From positions 7,211 through 17,995 of the forward strand of contig JAHFIC010000014.1 of NCBI GenBank assembly GCA_023246555.1: 10,785 nt of DNA, given 5' to 3'. The DNA comes from Candidatus Magasanikiibacteriota bacterium (lineage in GTDB: Bacteria > Patescibacteriota > Patescibacteriia > Magasanikbacterales > UBA922). A program made the position numbers and the translations under genes. The notes below the pieces were generated by a model. The model was not told the origin of the DNA. It did not search any database and was given only the letters and a program-made list of their open reading frames with translations. How positions within the stretch are numbered: position 1 is the stretch's first letter; every line of letters starts with the position of its first letter. Positions 4,601-10,517 of the stretch are shown here, piece by piece.

Positions 4601-6662
4601 ATTTGAGGGATACATGGTAGATGATGTTGCTATCAAGAATATACGCACTGTTTTCTTCCGTATTGATTACCATGCCCGTTGGGTTTTTCCATGCTTTATC
4701 AGTGTATTGTCTGACCAAAACCCCGGTTTTATCGAGGACGATAAGACGCTTGTGTGTTGGTTCAAGAATATACAGATAGGGGACGCCGTTATACGTCCAT
4801 ATTTTTACTGGCTGATCGAGGGCGGGATCAAGATTTTGCACGGTAAATGCCTTTGAGTTTCCGCCGCTAAAAAGGAAGACATCAGTATGAGTGAGCACAT
4901 AAATGTCTCCATCAATCGCGAGCGACACGGCAGTGCGTATGTCGACTGTGCCCATATCCTTTATCCATGGGGCGCCGCGATCATATCCCGTTTGTGTTTT
5001 TGCGTGCCGGTAGATTTGATTTGTTGCTCGATCAAGCGTAAAGAGGCGCTGATTATAGACAAAAAGGGATTGAATGGTCACCGTATCTGCCGGGAACGAG
5101 ATATCTTTTGTCACGATTTTTTTACTGTTTTTGTCGTATGCGGCAGCATATTTTTGGCCGGTAGCAAAAATTGTCGTGTCCTCTTCTTTTGGGGTATTGC
5201 CGCTCCGAAGCAAAGAAATGGATTCATGTGGCTTTGCTTCGAGTGTTTTGGTGTTGGGGTTGGCAATATACAGGCGCGTGTCTTCAGGGCCATAGGCAAG
5301 AATATTCCCATCAATCATTGCCAGATCGTTTGCGGCGGGCGTTCCGCCGGCAGTGCGAAGATCAATAATCGGCTGAGCGGTTACCATATCCCATTTGCGC
5401 AACTTCTGGAGAAGCGCTTCGATGTCAGATTGAAGTGTGGTGGCACCCCTTTTTTCATTATTGTTTTCTTTTGGGAGCGATGTAAGCAGCGCCTCTGCTT
5501 CTTTAAGCAGGGTAAAGGCTTTCGTATCATCGCCATAAATACTCGAGGCTTCGGCGGCATTTTTTTTGTCTCGTATCGCTTGGACTATCTGCGTATATGC
5601 GAGCAGGCGCTCCTCCTGTTTTTCTTTGTATGCAAAATACCCCATACTCCCGACAAAAATACCGGCAGAAGAAAGGGCTATGCAAAAAAGTATCTTGCTC
5701 ACGAGCGATAATTCTTTAAATTGCTGTTTTTTCTGTGCACCCCACGCCTGAATTTCCTCAAGTACAAGCGCGCGCTGGCCACCCTTATTTGTGACAAGAA
5801 TAATGCCGGTGATGATACCTTTGCCGCACAAAATTCCTATATGTTTGATGAAGCGCACGAGAAGAATGCCGCCGGCGATGAACGCTTTCCCTATTCCAAC
5901 AAGGAGATTCCCACGCGGAGGGGCGCTTCTTTGTATATGCGGTCGGTTGGGTGGTTGTGGTTCTACGTACTTTGGCTGTGGACCGGTTTTTGGGATTTCA
6001 TGCCGCGGAGCGATATGGAAAAGGAGGCCGCCGTATGACGATCCATCACGGAGCGATGCGAGCACCTTTTCCATGTGTTCGGTGATTTGACGCGTGGTTC
6101 TCCCCATGAGAAGTTTTTTGATCCGGTCCTCATCAAAAAATTCACGCACTTTCGGTGTTGCGACGTAAAAGTAGTCGCCACTTCCAATCGCTCCGCTCAC
6201 AATGGAAGAGAAGAGCCGAGAGTGGTCATCCGTTGGCTTTCCAACGAGGTCAATATGCTCGATGTCATCGTCTCGCCGATAGAGAACAGTTCCTTGCGGC
6301 GCCCCATGAAAAACAAATTGAATATTGTTTCCTTGAAGCACGCCGATAAAACAATGCACGTTGGCTTCAGGGTGATCAAGCAATCGATGGCCGCGACGGT
6401 TCAATTCACCAATAACGAATTCAAATTCATCGTTTGCCGTTGGTTGTTTGGTCTCAAAATAAGCGGTTTCTGTATCGTCAATCATGTCCTGAAGTTGTTT
6501 GATTTGTTGAAGAGTGCCATGTTGGATTTCTGCGACGGCAAAAAAATACCCTTTCTTTTTTTCTTCTGGCGTTGAGGGTTCAGAAATGTGAAGGAGAACG
6601 TGGGATTTTTTTTCCGCCCCACCTTCTACGAAGAACTCATGGAGCTCTAAAACATCGGGCAT
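4599..6662 (-). CDS. PP2C-like / membrane helix / beta-propeller protein, catalytically degenerate
   Basis: The product has 687 residues starting at the ATG at 6662. Residues 1-218 have the order of strands of a PP2C (PPM) phosphatase: KGYFFAVAEIQHG at 37-49 stands where the family has a VxDGxG motif, GSGDYFYVATPKV at 160-172 where it has GDxLLLxSDG, and the tail SSYGGLLFHI matches the final strand. The metal-binding Asp residues are missing in both places, so it is probably not an active phosphatase. A Pro-rich stretch (223-250), moderately hydrophobic segments (252-292) and a clear membrane helix (321-345) follow, then helical repeats (about 346-427), and a C-terminal beta-propeller-like region (about 440-687) with repeated short strands such as GNILAYGPEDTRLYIAN and GDIYVLTHTDVFLFSGG. 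The propeller is probably extracellular and the N-terminal domain cytoplasmic; this topology is inferred. No Shine-Dalgarno sequence is visible. Confidence 0.65.
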   Translation of the reverse strand: MPDVLELHEFFVEGGAEKKSHVLLHISEPSTPEEKKKGYFFAVAEIQHGTLQQIKQLQDMIDDTETAYFETKQPTANDEFEFVIGELNRRGHRLLDHPEANVHCFIGVLQGNNIQFVFHGAPQGTVLYRRDDDIEHIDLVGKPTDDHSRLFSSIVSGAIGSGDYFYVATPKVREFFDEDRIKKLLMGRTTRQITEHMEKVLASLRDGSSYGGLLFHIAPRHEIPKTGPQPKYVEPQPPNRPHIQRSAPPRGNLLVGIGKAFIAGGILLVRFIKHIGILCGKGIITGIILVTNKGGQRALVLEEIQAWGAQKKQQFKELSLVSKILFCIALSSAGIFVGSMGYFAYKEKQEERLLAYTQIVQAIRDKKNAAEASSIYGDDTKAFTLLKEAEALLTSLPKENNNEKRGATTLQSDIEALLQKLRKWDMVTAQPIIDLRTAGGTPAANDLAMIDGNILAYGPEDTRLYIANPNTKTLEAKPHESISLLRSGNTPKEEDTTIFATGQKYAAAYDKNSKKIVTKDISFPADTVTIQSLFVYNQRLFTLDRATNQIYRHAKTQTGYDRGAPWIKDMGTVDIRTAVSLAIDGDIYVLTHTDVFLFSGGNSKAFTVQNLDPALDQPVKIWTYNGVPYLYILEPTHKRLIVLDKTGVLVRQYTDKAWKNPTGMVINTEENSAYILDSNIIYHVSLK

Positions 6663-6670
6663 ATCAATGA

Positions 6671-6699
6671 CTTTCGGCTGTCAGCATTCTGCTTTCAGC
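6671..6699. repeat. Inverted repeat, left arm
   Basis: The reverse complement reads GCTGAAAGCAGA and then GCTGACAGCCGAAAG. The same two motifs, in the same order, occur in direct orientation at 6781-6813. The arms flank the divergent promoters. Confidence 0.6.
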
Positions 6700-6705
6700 T
6701 TTGCG

Positions 6706-6754
6706 TTGACTGAATAGCATCGTTATTATACTATGCTTATACAGATAATTTCCA
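6706..6754. promoter_or_regulatory. Overlapping divergent promoters between the 6662 (-) and 6819 (+) genes
   Basis: On the minus strand there is a perfect -10 TATAAT (6730-6725) with a modest -35 TGGAAA (6754-6749) at 18 bases. On the plus strand there is -35 TTGACT (6706-6711) with -10 TATACT (6727-6732) at a short 15-base spacer. The two -10 boxes overlap, so polymerase can occupy only one at a time. The minus promoter is the better supported of the two. Confidence 0.5.
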
Positions 6755-6780
6755 CCCCAAAGCCATTTGCCCCGCTTCGG

Positions 6781-6813
6781 TCTGAAAGCCGACGGCTGGT
6801 GGCTGAGAGCCGA
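6781..6813. repeat. Inverted repeat, right arm
   Basis: It reads TCTGAAAGCCGA, then GGCTGAGAGCCGA, matching the reverse complement of 6671-6699 in motif content and order with a few more bases between motifs. It contains the small palindrome AGCCGaCGGCT and ends six bases before the ATG at 6819. Confidence 0.6.
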
Positions 6814-6818
6814 CTACT

Positions 6819-7385
6819 ATGCTTGAACACCTTTTTGGTTCGAAAACACGATTGAAACTTCTGCGGACATTTTTTAGAGATCCGGCACAATCATACTATG
6901 TCCGTGAACTCACGCGTCTTTTGGACGTGCAGATCAACGCCATTCGAAGGGAATTGGAGCTTCTTCAGATGGCGGGCCTGGTGCTTGAAGCAGAAGAAAA
7001 AGAAATGAAGAAGTATTATCGGCTGAACACGAATTCTATCCTCTATCCAGAACTTCAGGCGCTTCTTCTCAAGGCACAAGTTCTGGGTGAACAGCAGTTT
7101 GCGAAGGAGGTTCAAGAAAAAGTCGGCAAACTATCATTATTTGTTTTGACCGGACGATTTGTCAATGAAAAAAGAAGCCCAAGCGATCTACTCCTTGTTG
7201 GCGATGTGAAAGAGGCCGCGGTAGAGCGGCTGGTTCAGAAGTACGAAAAGGAATTTGGATTTGAAATTCGTTACACCACCATGGCAGAAAAAGAATTTGT
7301 TGAACGCCGGCATATTATGGATAAGTTTTTGTACTCGCTGTTTGAAGGCGAGCATTTGAAGGTGGTGAATAAGCTGGGAGTGTAA
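6819..7385 (+). CDS. Winged-helix protein with nucleotidyltransferase-like C-terminal domain
   Basis: The product has 188 residues. Residues 1-72 form a winged helix-turn-helix: FGSKTRLKLLRTFF, then YYVRELTRLLDVQINAIRRELELLQMAGLV (cut here into recognition parts), then a wing ending KKYYRLN. Residues 103-188 resemble the MNT-type nucleotidyltransferase fold: LSLFVLTGRF, then SPSDLLLVGDV, then a helix and the strand GFEIRYTTM. Active members carry GSxxR...DxD; here Ser is replaced (GR) and only one Asp of the pair remains (SDLLLVGD), so catalysis is doubtful and the domain may be a regulatory or ligand-binding relic. It precedes tsaB by 17 bases on the same strand, probably one transcription unit. 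A DNA-binding regulator, perhaps of its own divergent promoter region, is an inference. Confidence 0.7.
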   Translation: MLEHLFGSKTRLKLLRTFFRDPAQSYYVRELTRLLDVQINAIRRELELLQMAGLVLEAEEKEMKKYYRLNTNSILYPELQALLLKAQVLGEQQFAKEVQEKVGKLSLFVLTGRFVNEKRSPSDLLLVGDVKEAAVERLVQKYEKEFGFEIRYTTMAEKEFVERRHIMDKFLYSLFEGEHLKVVNKLGV

Positions 7386-7402
7386 AAAATAGAGAGTAGA
7401 AT

Positions 7403-7849
7403 ATGTATTTGTTATTTGATTTGTCAGAAAAAGATATTATCCACATCGTCCTTTTTGATGAAACGAAACAGAAGGATTTTTCAGTCGTAGGTCGAAATCG
7501 GGATCTTTTGGGTGCCGTTTTTGATTTTTTGAAACAAGAGGGTTTAGAGAAAGGTGATATTCGCGGCATTGCCACGGTTGTCGGCGCCGGCGGTTTTACC
7601 TCGACGCGTATCGCGGCCGTCGTCGCGAACGCGTTCGCCTACGCACAAAAAATTCCGGTCATCGCGGTGCAAAAAAATCAAATCTATGACCTCTCGTCAC
7701 TGATTCCTCATTTCTCACAACCAGCCGGTGTGTACGTCTCTGCAACCTATAGTGGAGCTCCAAATATAACAGTATCCAAAAAGTTTGCGACATCCCGCCT
7801 CGGACGGGATGCTGAGCCGAATAGTGGGAAAAAAAATAGCACCCGATGA
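7403..7849 (+). CDS. tsaB: Short TsaB-like protein (tRNA t6A37 synthesis)
   Basis: The product has 148 residues. It starts with the ASKHA-type strands (MYLLFDLSEKDIIHIVLFD) and has the TsaB signature region GIATVVGAGGFTSTRIAAVVANAFAY (written over two motifs: GAGGFTSTR and the following helix), comparable to GPGSFTGLR in classical TsaB. TsaB is the scaffold that pairs with TsaD and works with TsaE to make threonylcarbamoyladenosine at A37 of ANN-reading tRNAs. Classical TsaB is about 230 residues; this one stops soon after the first ASKHA lobe with GAPNITVSKK, a form that I associate with CPR genomes. The final residues after KKF are encoded by a hairpin and by the opposite strand's terminator, so they are probably not conserved. 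A weak Shine-Dalgarno-like AGAGAG lies at 7391-7396. Confidence 0.7.
   Translation: MYLLFDLSEKDIIHIVLFDETKQKDFSVVGRNRDLLGAVFDFLKQEGLEKGDIRGIATVVGAGGFTSTRIAAVVANAFAYAQKIPVIAVQKNQIYDLSSLIPHFSQPAGVYVSATYSGAPNITVSKKFATSRLGRDAEPNSGKKNSTR
7791..7811. repeat. Perfect hairpin inside the tsaB 3' coding end
   Basis: CATCCCG (7791-7797) and CGGGATG (7805-7811) enclose CCTCGGA. There is no T run, so it is not a typical terminator. The style (7-bp GC-rich perfect stem, short loop) is like the two hairpins at 3334-3369, which suggests a REP-like element at the end of tsaB. Confidence 0.5.
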
Positions 7850-7864
7850 AGTGTGGTCGGGTGC
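7829..7864 (-). terminator. Terminator of the 7893-8324 gene, inside tsaB
   Basis: On the minus strand GCACCCGA (7864-7857) pairs with TCGGGTGC (7846-7839), loop of 10, followed by TA and eight T residues (7836-7829). It lies 28 bases after the stop of the minus-strand gene. The tsaB stop codon (7847-7849) sits in the loop. Confidence 0.88.
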
Positions 7865-7892
7865 AGTTAGGTGTCGACAGCAGTTTGTTGCT

Positions 7893-8324
7893 CTATCGGG
7901 GCGGCATCGGCACGATGCCGGCGTCGAGCGGCTCATCGCTGTTCGGTGGCACAAAGAACCGTTTGGCCTCGCCCGGTTTGAGGCCGGGGCACGTCTCGAC
8001 GACGATGATGGCGGTACTGTTGTTTTTTACTTGTGCCATCTCCGTCAGAATCTTTTTGACCGAGACGATAACAGCCTCGCGACTTGATGTATCGAACTCG
8101 ATCTTATTAATTCGATCCATCTGGATCCCAAGGTTCTTTGCAATTATCTGAGCTGTTTCATAGACGGCAGTTCCACTGGTCTGTGAAAAGCGGTCTATGA
8201 CGCCGAGACATTCCCAGACCAAAATAGATGCGGACTTTTCAGCCTGCGCCTTCCCGAAGTTCGTGAGCCCCTGTGCATCCTGCTCAGGCGCACAGTAGAT
8301 GAGAATGATCTTTAGTTCGCTCAT
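7893..8324 (-). CDS. Histidine-phosphatase-fold protein without catalytic residues
   Basis: The product has 143 residues. The layout follows the histidine phosphatase (phosphoglycerate mutase-like) superfamily: LKIILIYCAPEQ where active members have LxRHGE; LTNFGKAQAEKSASIL for the usual LTxxGxxQA helix; FSQTSGTAVYETAQIIAKNL for SxxxRAxxTAxxIAxxL; and AIIVVETCPGL for the second catalytic site VxH. All three key positions differ: the RHG triad is YCA, the SxxxR Arg is replaced, and the second His is absent. It is therefore probably a pseudoenzyme used for binding or regulation. The start at 8324 has the best Shine-Dalgarno sequence in the window (AGGAGA, 8334-8329). It diverges from the split dikinase genes and ends in a strong terminator. 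Confidence 0.65.
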   Translation of the reverse strand: MSELKIILIYCAPEQDAQGLTNFGKAQAEKSASILVWECLGVIDRFSQTSGTAVYETAQIIAKNLGIQMDRINKIEFDTSSREAVIVSVKKILTEMAQVKNNSTAIIVVETCPGLKPGEAKRFFVPPNSDEPLDAGIVPMPPR

Positions 8325-8345
8325 GTTCTCTCCTAGTTGGGCTAC

Positions 8346-8375
8346 ACTTTACCATTCAGATTCATTTGGATGCAA
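8346..8375 (-). promoter_or_regulatory. Candidate promoter of the 7893-8324 gene
   Basis: On the minus strand TTGCAT (8375-8370), an 18-base spacer and TAAAGT (8351-8346) preceded by TGG, an extended -10. The predicted start falls a few bases before the AGGAGA ribosome-binding site. The boxes are imperfect. Confidence 0.35.
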
Positions 8376-8381
8376 GGCCCA

Positions 8382-8421
8382 TAGGCAAGGTAGGCGTTTG
8401 CGAGTATAATCGTTACCGGAG
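8382..8421 (+). promoter_or_regulatory. Promoter and ribosome-binding site of the split dikinase genes
   Basis: TAGGCA (8382-8387), 17-base spacer, and perfect TATAAT (8405-8410). A Shine-Dalgarno GGAG lies at 8418-8421, five bases before the ATG at 8427. The predicted transcript start (about 8417) falls at the ribosome-binding site, so the leader would be extremely short. Confidence 0.55.
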
Positions 8422-8426
8422 AAGCT

Positions 8427-9530
8427 ATGAATCCACTGGACCTTAAAAAATTATACGAAAAACAAATTTCTTTGACCGAGTGGTTTGACGCGGTTGGATA
8501 TGGTGACATGGATGCGTTTCGGAAAGAAGACAACGATAAACGCGATCGTTTGAAGTTGCTCCAAAACACCATCGGTATCCCGTTTGATGCGCCGCACCAG
8601 TTTCCGGCAGAAGCTGTTTCTCTGCGAACGCCGGTATTTGAGGAGTTTCTCGCCGAGCATGGCGAGGAGCTTTGCGCTTTGCGCCTGATTCCAACCGATC
8701 CGGCATTGCCGAAACTTCGCATGCGCGGCGACACGGTGCGCGGCGTTCTCGATTGGTTTGCCGAACAGAAGATTGATCCGGCGAAATACAAAGCCGATTT
8801 CGTTCCGCATGCTGAAGAGTATCAGTGGTCTACCATCTTTGTCGTGAACGAGCAGGGTATCTTTGGCGAAATTATTCCCGGCACCCATGCCCAGCTGACC
8901 CAGGGGTTTCACGCGGACGAAGGTCCGATCGCATTTGCATATGATTTTCATAAGTGGCGGATGTCTCGAGAAGCGCCTGCGGCGCTTGTCCACTTGTCGG
9001 ACATTGCTGGGCGATTGCGGGTAGCTGACCCTGCCTCTCGGGCATTCATCGCGGAGACGCTTAACGCAACCTTTGCGCACGATTATCTGCGCGGTTATTT
9101 TGAAACTGCAGCGTCCGACGCGTTCGGGCTTTGGTTTATCGACTGGAACCGCATGCTTGGCAACGCGTACAAGGATTTCACATTGGTATTTCCGGTATCC
9201 TCAACAGAGCCAGATGCGGTTCGCGGCATGGTGGGAGCCCCCGGGCGGGCGAGCGGCGTCGCGCGCGTTATCGCGGGCGACGACACCACTCACGATTTTC
9301 ATGAAGGCGATATTCTTATCTGCCGGATGACCGCACCAGACGCCCTGCCGCTCATGCAAAAGGCCGGTGGCATTGTCACGGATCTTGGTGGCATTTTGAC
9401 GCATGCGGCAATCGTTGCGCGGGAAATGAAAAAACCCTGCATTGTCGGTACAAAAAACGCCACACAGGTTTTTCGCGATGGCGACATGGTGGAGGTGGAT
9501 GCGACGCATGGTATCGTACGAAAATTATGA
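8427..9530 (+). CDS. PEP-utilising enzyme subunit: unassigned N-domain plus swivelling phosphohistidine domain
   Basis: The product has 367 residues. The C-terminal part (about 267-367) is a PEP-utilisers mobile domain: GRASGVARVI, then GDILICRMTAPDALPLM, then GGIVTDLGGILTHAAIVARE with the phosphate-carrying His at 326, then KKPCIVGT. In PEP synthase, pyruvate phosphate dikinase and rifampin phosphotransferase this domain ferries a phosphoryl group between an ATP-grasp site and a substrate site. Residues 1-260 match none of the standard domains I can name; they include RLIPTDPALPKLRMRG, STIFVVNEQGIFGEIIPG, HAQLTQGFHADEGPI and LWFIDWNRMLG, which could be a divergent ATP-grasp-like or substrate-binding module (inference). 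The next gene starts in the ATGA overlap, so the two proteins are made together. No TIM-barrel domain is present. Confidence 0.8.
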   Translation: MNPLDLKKLYEKQISLTEWFDAVGYGDMDAFRKEDNDKRDRLKLLQNTIGIPFDAPHQFPAEAVSLRTPVFEEFLAEHGEELCALRLIPTDPALPKLRMRGDTVRGVLDWFAEQKIDPAKYKADFVPHAEEYQWSTIFVVNEQGIFGEIIPGTHAQLTQGFHADEGPIAFAYDFHKWRMSREAPAALVHLSDIAGRLRVADPASRAFIAETLNATFAHDYLRGYFETAASDAFGLWFIDWNRMLGNAYKDFTLVFPVSSTEPDAVRGMVGAPGRASGVARVIAGDDTTHDFHEGDILICRMTAPDALPLMQKAGGIVTDLGGILTHAAIVAREMKKPCIVGTKNATQVFRDGDMVEVDATHGIVRKL

Positions 9531-10501
9531 ACAATCTTTGCTGGTTCAAAGACATTACGAAACATGATGTCAGCATTGCCGGCGGCAAGGGGGCCAGCTT
9601 GGGTGAACTCACGCGAGCGGGGATTCGCGTGCCACCCGGGTTTGTTGTGCCGGCCGGTGCGTTTGATCAATTCGTTGGCGAAACCATGATCAAAGAAGAG
9701 ATTATTGCGCGGCTCGCTGAGGCGAAGCCGGAAGACATCAATTCCATTGAACGTGCAAGCGTCGTCCTCCGTGATGTGTTTCACGATACGCCGATGCCAA
9801 AGGATCTTTCGGAAGAAATTCTTAAAGCGTTTGATGCACTTGGCGCGGAATTCGTCGCTGTGCGCTCATCCGCGACGGCAGAGGATTCGCAAATCGCCAG
9901 TTGGGCGGGTGAGCTTGAAACCTATCTCAATACCACGCGCGATAATCTTCTCGAAAATGTGAAACAATGCTGGTCATCGCTCTTCACGCCGCGCGCGATT
10001 TTTTATCGCCACGAAAAAGATTTGATCGACGCACAGGTATCGGTCGCTGTCGTCGTGCAGACTATGGCCCAGGCCGAACTGTCCGGCGTTGCCTTTACGG
10101 TGCACCCGGTAACCGAAGACACAGATCAAATGATTATTGAAGCGGTGTACGGGTTGGGCGAGGCGATCGTCGGCGGCCTTGTCACACCCGACAGTTATAT
10201 TGTGAGCAAAAGCAAAAACATATTGCTCGACATTGCGATCGGCGGACAGAAACGGAAACTCACAAAAGGAAACGAGGGGAACGCATGGGTGGAATTGTCT
10301 GAAGCAGAAGGCAATCGGCAGAAATTATCCGGCCGGCAGATTATGGAGCTTGGCAGTATCTGTAAAAACATCGAAGCGCATTATGGATTTCCGTGCGACA
10401 TTGAATGGGCATACGCGGATGGAAAATTTTTCATCACTCAAAGTCGGCCGATTACGACGCTAAAAAAAAGAGCCAGCCTCCCCGCTAGCTCTGCCGATTG
10501 A
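9527..10501 (+). CDS. Stand-alone ATP-binding domain of PEP synthase / PPDK type
   Basis: The product has 324 residues, all within one PPDK_N (ATP-grasp) domain. It has IAGGKGASLGEL (17-28), VAVRSSATAEDS (110-121), LSGVAFTVHPV (185-195), EAVYGLGEAIVGGLVTPDSY (205-224) and DIEWAYADGKFFITQSRP (291-308), so nucleotide and metal-binding elements look complete. The phosphohistidine and PEP/pyruvate domains that follow in full-length PEP synthase (about 790 residues) are absent. The phosphohistidine domain is supplied by the upstream gene, whose stop overlaps this start (ATGA, 9527-9530), suggesting translational coupling and a two-subunit enzyme. The last dozen residues after SRPITTL are encoded by the opposite strand's terminator. 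Gene symbol ppsA is not used because the protein is only one domain of that enzyme. Confidence 0.88.
   Translation: MNNLCWFKDITKHDVSIAGGKGASLGELTRAGIRVPPGFVVPAGAFDQFVGETMIKEEIIARLAEAKPEDINSIERASVVLRDVFHDTPMPKDLSEEILKAFDALGAEFVAVRSSATAEDSQIASWAGELETYLNTTRDNLLENVKQCWSSLFTPRAIFYRHEKDLIDAQVSVAVVVQTMAQAELSGVAFTVHPVTEDTDQMIIEAVYGLGEAIVGGLVTPDSYIVSKSKNILLDIAIGGQKRKLTKGNEGNAWVELSEAEGNRQKLSGRQIMELGSICKNIEAHYGFPCDIEWAYADGKFFITQSRPITTLKKRASLPASSAD
10462..10492 (-). terminator. Terminator of the 10518-10785 gene, inside the ATP-grasp gene
   Basis: On the minus strand AGAGCtAGC pairs with GCTgGCTCT around a G-rich loop (10492-10469), followed by a run of eight T residues (10469-10462). It lies 25 bases after the stop of the minus-strand gene and within the last codons of the convergent plus-strand gene. 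Confidence 0.85.
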
Positions 10502-10517
10502 TGCATGTCGCTTGTTC

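Noticed and set aside
4887..5711. Long plus-strand ORF of 274 codons
   Set aside because: Antisense shadow of the propeller gene; its Cys/Phe-rich composition is typical of a shadow frame.
8451..9080. Minus-strand ORF of 209 codons opposite the phosphohistidine subunit gene
   Set aside because: The plus strand has promoter, ribosome-binding site and known motifs; this frame is a shadow.
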